Assembly: GCF_026210795.1 (NCBI RefSeq)
Contig: NC_089458.1
Span: forward strand, 2,434,001 to 2,498,000
From: Rhizophagus irregularis
Lineage: Eukaryota; Glomeromycota; Glomeromycetes; Glomerales; Glomeraceae
Direction: 5' to 3'
Length of the DNA stretch: 64,000 bases
Each line of letters starts with the position of its first letter. The first letter of the stretch is position 1. A program made the translations under genes and the position numbers. The notes beneath the pieces were generated by a model. That model had not been told where the DNA came from and ran no database searches. It saw only the letters and a list, made by a program, of their open reading frames with translations. Shown one piece after another: positions 59,793 through 64,000 of the stretch.

Positions 59793-59815
59793 TAATTATT
59801 AATGGAACGGCCTTA

Positions 59816-61507
59816 TATAAAAAATATATTAAATAACTTGGCATCTAATAATCATACAAAAACATATGGGCTGATTTGTTTACCTTTAATTAAAATATTG
59901 ATTTTATTACATTTTTATTATACAAAATACTATATAATATACAGTAAATTGGGTGAGTATTAAAAAACTTTTATTTAATGTTATTATACTATAAGTTGGT
60001 AAATATTTCTTTTAAATTAATATAATTTTTAGCACTTACTATATATATTAAAAATTTGTATCTCAACTTTAAACGTAAATATCTCCAGATCTAATGATCC
60101 AATTGGCAAGCTCTTTTTTCGCTCATATAGACCAGATCAAGGGCTTTCTGAAGAGCCTAAATTTATAAAAAACGGATCAGTGGATCCCAAGATATTTGCA
60201 TTTAAGCATGTTAAAAAGTTTATACTTCAACTTTAAACGTAAATATCTCTGGATTTAATGATTCAATCGGCGAGCTCTTTTTTCGCCTATAAAGTCCAGA
60301 ACAAGGGCTTTCCAACGAGCTTAAAATTATAGAAAACGGATCAGTGAATCTTGATATATTTGCGTCTAAAGATGGTAATACAAATTCTGACATAAAATAA
60401 TTATTTTTATTGTTTGAAAATATCTATTATGATACCATCTTTTATATGATATTTTTATTATACTTTTATAAACATTTATAGCTACTAAGACTATATAAAT
60501 TTTTATCTTACTTTATATTTTATTAAAATATACTTACTTTTTAATAATATATGTTAAAAATTCCATATATATGAGAAATGGGTTTTTTATTAATAAAATG
60601 GGTTCATAATTTATATTTAAGACTCTTTCTGGTAGATCTTACGCCCAAATAATTTTCCAAAAATAATTTTGAAAAAGTGACTTTGTCACTGAACCACATA
60701 AGAAAACAACATTTTGCTTGTAAAAACAGAACTCTTGACTTTTAATCTACAATATTCAGAAAAAATCCAGGGTTTTTTGAGGAAATATTGGTTTCTTTCT
60801 TTTGTTTTTCTGGCTGTAGTAATAGTATTAGGCTAGCTATGTCATAAGTGCTCTTTTATTGTGTAGAAGGGCTAGGGTCACCAATACGGATGAGCAAACT
60901 GAATGAACATACTCGAAACATATTTATTAACGATAGTTAATAACAGTTATCACAACTTTCATTACAAACCTTTCAATTTTTTTTTATTCTTGGTGCTGTA
61001 TTTGCTCAAAATGATTGATATGAAAAGAGATTATCCATCAATATTATACATCTTGTGACTGAAAAGCTAACACATTTTAGTGATGCGAATAGGTTATACA
61101 GTTCTAATAAGAGTAATTCTTACACCTTATTGGATTTTGATTCTTTAAAAAAAGATAACACATAATTACAAGTGTTTACAAATAATCAACGAATTATAAA
61201 TAGGTATAAACAACCACATGACGTTATTAGTGACAGAAAGAATGTGAATGTTAAATTTTACATCTTCAAGTACCTGACTGGCAGTAATGCTTGCATTGCC
61301 AATATCACAAGGGATGAGAACTAAATACTTCAATAAACTGCATGCCTTATTGATAGAAAAACATTAATTATTAATTGAATGGTTAGAATTCATATCATTC
61401 AGAAATAATGAAACAACAACCTATATCAGGTTTTTAGTCAGACATACAACATGGTATTTTGGTTTCAGGCTGCTATGTAATATTTGTTTACAGTTGTGTG
61501 CTATAAC
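59816..61507. other. no gene seen apart from repeats
   Basis: AT-rich sequence containing the two hairpin repeats listed next. From 60600 to 61500 composition becomes more balanced, but I found no supported frame. Confidence 0.4.
60068..60372. repeat. conserved hairpin repeat, copies 4 and 5
   Basis: Two tandem units begin caactttaaacgtaaatatct and end with gatatttgc or gatatatttgcg, the inverse. Each encloses gatcca/gattca, gagctcttttttcgcc and aagggcttt blocks followed by aacggatcagtg. The layout equals that of the copies at 39354 and 47309, although the sequence has drifted. Confidence 0.65.
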
Positions 61508-61750
61508 TAAGGTTATCTGCCTAAACCTCTCCAAATTTCTATGATTAGTTTCTCCAAAATTTTACTATAGTTTTATTATATTTTTGGTAAGATTTTATTA
61601 GTTTCAGCATTTATAATAAGTTTCGTCAGGTTTCGCTTTTCTCCAGAGTTTTGCTAACTTTTAACAAGACTTTTATATAGTTTTGGCAAAGTTTCGCTAT
61701 TTTGGCATTTCGCTAACTTGCCAAAACCCCTAGTTTCTCCAGCAACCTTA
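61508..61750. mobile_element. MITE family B, copy 4 (243 bp)
   Basis: Starts TAAGGTTATCTGCCTAAAC and ends CTCCAGCAACCTTA. Perfect duplication gctataac at 61500-61507 and 61751-61758. Inverted relative to copies 1 and 3. Confidence 0.95.
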
Positions 61751-61758
61751 GCTATAAC

Positions 61759-62206
61759 TATGTCAAAAAATAGAAAAATGTGTTGGAAATGTAAGAAATA
61801 GATTATTCAACAACCATCCAAGGTCTCATTAAAGAAGGCGATCTTTAAAGATCTAATGTACAAAAAAAAGAAGGAAATTTATCTGCCAAAGAGGGGAATA
61901 AGTTTCGTTAAACAGCTTGCTTATAAAAATAAAAAGTCTTACAAACATTATGAAAGTAGTATTCCTATACAATATAGAGTCATTTATTCTTATTATAAAG
62001 AAGATAACCTGAAATCTGGTACTAGAAAAGCAGAAATACTCATGAAGAGAAGAGTTAGAGGTTTAGCGAATAATAAATCCAAGTGGCGCATTTTGGATAA
62101 TGGTGATGTTTTATTCACACCACTCTTCCGCTTGTCTTACCACATGTTCAAAACAAAAGAAGCAATACTTAAAGAAGTGTATGTTAAATCAAGTGATCTC
62201 ATGTGA
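61759..62206 (+). pseudogene. unidentified basic protein fragment
   Basis: After MSKNRKMCWKCKK and a TAG, the same frame continues with VSLKKAIFKDLMYKK, then IYLPKRGISFVKQLAYKN, RKAEILMKRRVRGLANNK and WRILDNGDVLFTPLFRLS to a TGA at 62204. Shorter pieces of similar style (NDEIIFNHIYDEDDFAII) follow to about 62330. It is Lys/Arg-rich and begins immediately after the target duplication of a family B MITE. I do not recognise it; the CWKCKK pair could be half of a zinc-binding knuckle. Confidence 0.4.
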
Positions 62207-62459
62207 TTATACAGCGATATTAACAATAGATAACACTTTAATGATTTAAATGATGAAATTATATTCAATCATATTTATGATGAAGATGACTTTGCTATAA
62301 TCAGAATATTTAAAGAAGAATAGCTGCTGTACGTGTCCCAACAGATGAAGATTACAGATGTGTAGAACATCTTTACACAAAAAGTAAATCAATGCTCCAA
62401 GAAGTAGATAAGCTACGAGATGAATGTATATGTGAAGATATTAGATCACTGGTCAAAAT

Positions 62460-62640
62460 AGTCCAAATCGGCCAAAATTCAGCCAGCTGATTTTAGGCTG
62501 ATTTATGGTCTAATGCTGATCAAACTTTAGCAGATTTTTTGGCTGCAATTCACTGCCACTCGCCTAAAGTTCAGCTTGAAATTTTGGCCAAAATTCAGTT
62601 AACATTTGGAACAATTTCAGATAGCAAATTTTGGTGAATA
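62460..62640. repeat. short inverted-repeat cluster
   Basis: Words such as ggccaaaattcag, cagctgattttagg and their inverses recur over 180 bases. It may be a degenerate foldback element; no ends could be fixed. Confidence 0.35.
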
Positions 62641-62828
62641 GTTTTCCGAATGTTACTTAATTTATATTGCAAATTTGTACTAAATTTATTTACTAATATT
62701 CAGCCACAACTCATTTTATTTGATATTCGCAATAAAATCACAACTTTATTTATAAATGCATATTACAAATAAGTATTGCTAATCTACAATTCCACAATCA
62801 CATAATTCATGTATTCGTATATACTTAC

Positions 62829-64000
62829 GAATCTTGATCTTTTGGAAACCCACCAAAACTATAAAAAAAAGAAAAGAACGGTTAGTAACTGTTCCATAAT
62901 ATTAAAAAAAAGCAAAAAAACCCCAAAATTCTACTTACGAATCTTTGGTTTTTTCTGTTTATCGGAATCCACTTGAGACACCAAACCTATAAAAAGAAAA
63001 AAAAGAGCGGTTATTAATAACCATTCATAATAATATTAAAAAAAATAAAAAATAAACTAAGATTCGTACTTACGAATCTTGGTTCCACTTTTTTTAAAGA
63101 TCCTGAAACCTACAAAAAGAAAAGAACGGTTATTAGTAAACCGTTCGTAGTAATAAAAAATAAAAATAAAAAATAAAAAAAAGAACCAAGATTCGTACTT
63201 GCTTACGAATTTTGGTTTTCCGTTGTTCTTCGGAAGCCCACTGAACTAAAAAAATAAAATAAGAACGGTTATCAATAACTGTTCGTTAATATTATAAAAA
63301 AAAATAAAAATAAAACTAAGATTCATATTTACGAATCTTAGTTTTTTCCATTCTTTGGAAGACACTGACTTAAAAAAAAAGAAAAAGAACGATTAGAAAC
63401 CGTTCGTAATAATAAACAAAAATAAAAAAATAAAGATTCATATTGAATCTTTAGTTTTTTCCATTCCTTGAAAAGACGGAAATCCACCTGAACCTATAAA
63501 AAAAAAATCAAAGGAACGGTTAGTAATCGTTCCATAACATTAAAAAAAAAAGATTCGTAAGTATATTACTTACGAATCTTAAAGGTCCTCCTTTTTCCGT
63601 TCTTCGGAAGTCCACCTGAACCTATAAAAAAAGAAAAGAACGGTTATTAGTAACCGTTCATTAATAAAATTAAAAAAAAAAATTATAAAGTAAAGATTCG
63701 TATTTACAAATCTTTACCTTTGGGTTTTCATTCTTCAGAAGCCCACCCAAATCTAAAAAAATAAAGAAAAAAATGGTTATTAGTAACTGTTCGTAATAAA
63801 GAAAAAACAAAAAAAAAATTATAAAGTAAAGATTCGTACTTACGAATCTTTACCTTTGGGTTTTCATTTTTCGGAAGCCCACCGCACCTAAAAAAATAAA
63901 GAAAAGAACGGTTATTAGTAACCGTTCGTAATAAAGAAAAAAACAAAAAAAAGAAAAAAAGTAAAGATTCGTACTTACGAATCTTTACCTTTAGGTTTTC
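62829..64000 (-). CDS. microexon-array gene, SP7-like repeats, truncated
   Basis: Ten short exons on the minus strand, the first running off the right edge: 64000-63979, 63887-63844, 63752-63708, 63621-63574, 63493-63445, 63368-63333, 63245-63207, 63109-63074, 62986-62939 and 62858-62829. Most introns are 75-95 bases with GTAAGT donors and TTTATAG or TTTTTAG acceptors. Seven of nine complete exons are multiples of three with the same phase. Repeat peptides: GGLPKNENPKVKI, LGGLLKNENPKVKI, SGGLPKNGKRRTFKI and LVSQVDSDKQKKPKI, joined through Arg, Cys or His. The 63445 exon (49 bases) has lost its donor. The basic, hydrophilic tandem repeats in separate tiny exons resemble the repeat part of SP7-like secreted effectors. 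The signal peptide would lie beyond 64000, so identity is unproven. Confidence 0.6.
63753..63859 (-). promoter_or_regulatory. intron with hairpins at donor and branch site
   Basis: Example of the repeating intron. At the donor the exon end AAAGATTCG pairs with CGAATCTTT in the intron, leaving TAAGTA of the splice site in the loop. Near the acceptor a second hairpin with GTT/AAC stem displays ACTAAT, a branch-site-like word, about 30 bases before the AG. Most other introns of the array repeat this plan. Confidence 0.55.

Larger units (their letters stand above)
54188..59812. mobile_element. MITE family C, copy 2, split by a transposon
   Basis: The left end GACTGTTCCAATTTAATCTT (54188) pairs with GGCCGTTCCATTAATAATTT at the far right (59812), and TTA flanks both (54185-54187 and 59813-59815). 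Its body resembles copy 1 (ttatttttgaaaa, gatttaaaca, gccagaaaggac). The right arm is opened by the 5.4-kb element at 54437-59792. Confidence 0.75.

Overview
The window looks like a piece of an arbuscular mycorrhizal fungus genome of the Rhizophagus type. It is very AT-rich, and its genes have short phase-0 introns. It is packed with decayed copies of multi-copy protein families that I recognise as typical of that genus: a pogo/Tigger transposase, a hAT transposase, a large protein with a TDGGPDHR motif, and a large protein ending in an ISDNG...GEAKT module. I saw no bacterial operons, rRNA, tRNA or CRISPR. The genus is inferred from recalled family resemblance; no search was possible.

Only two ordinary cellular genes are convincing, both on the minus strand. 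One is an intronless C2H2 zinc-finger transcription factor (21620-22534). The other is a six-exon ATG15-like autophagic lipase (50268-51947). A third likely gene is cut by the right edge (62829-64000): an array of very short exons encoding Lys-rich repeats, which resembles the tandem-repeat part of SP7-like effectors.

Layout. 1-2400: remnants of intron-bearing hypothetical genes. 2519-2933: a foldback MITE. 3640-4530: a repetitive CTCAG-rich block. 4600-5973: two frameshifted fragments of multi-copy families. About 6240-15160: one dead LINE with endonuclease, reverse transcriptase and RNase H, interrupted by seven separate DNA elements, one of which carries an eighth. 15200-21600: nearly gene-free AT-rich DNA with one long palindrome. 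22540-29520: AT-rich DNA with a pyrimidine-rich minisatellite. 29526-35937: a dead hAT transposase gene whose intron holds a 4.1-kb TTAA-flanked transposon. 36600-38100: a second array of tiny exon-like cassettes. 38985-45342: a dead pogo/Tigger gene holding a MITE that itself holds a PIF/Harbinger element. 45572-46579: a 5'-truncated LINE with a perfect target duplication. 47172-49232: adjoining TTA-flanked elements with further insertions. 54437-59792: a 5.4-kb TIR transposon with a decayed multi-exon gene, inserted in the arm of a MITE. 60070-62460: repeats and an unidentified reading frame.

Two MITE families dominate, each with four copies and 8-bp target duplications. Family A (222-226 bp, ends AGGAcCC) is at 11221, 37083, 40612 and 47635. 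Family B (243-245 bp, ends TAAGGTTGC) is at 14378, 42786, 44394 and 61508. In several hosts, removing an insertion and one target copy restores the reading frame, which fixes the boundaries to the base and gives a relative order of insertion.

The most unusual feature is the right-hand exon array. In most units the 5' splice site and a UACUAAY-like branch site each lie in the loop of a hairpin, and the stems covary between repeat units.
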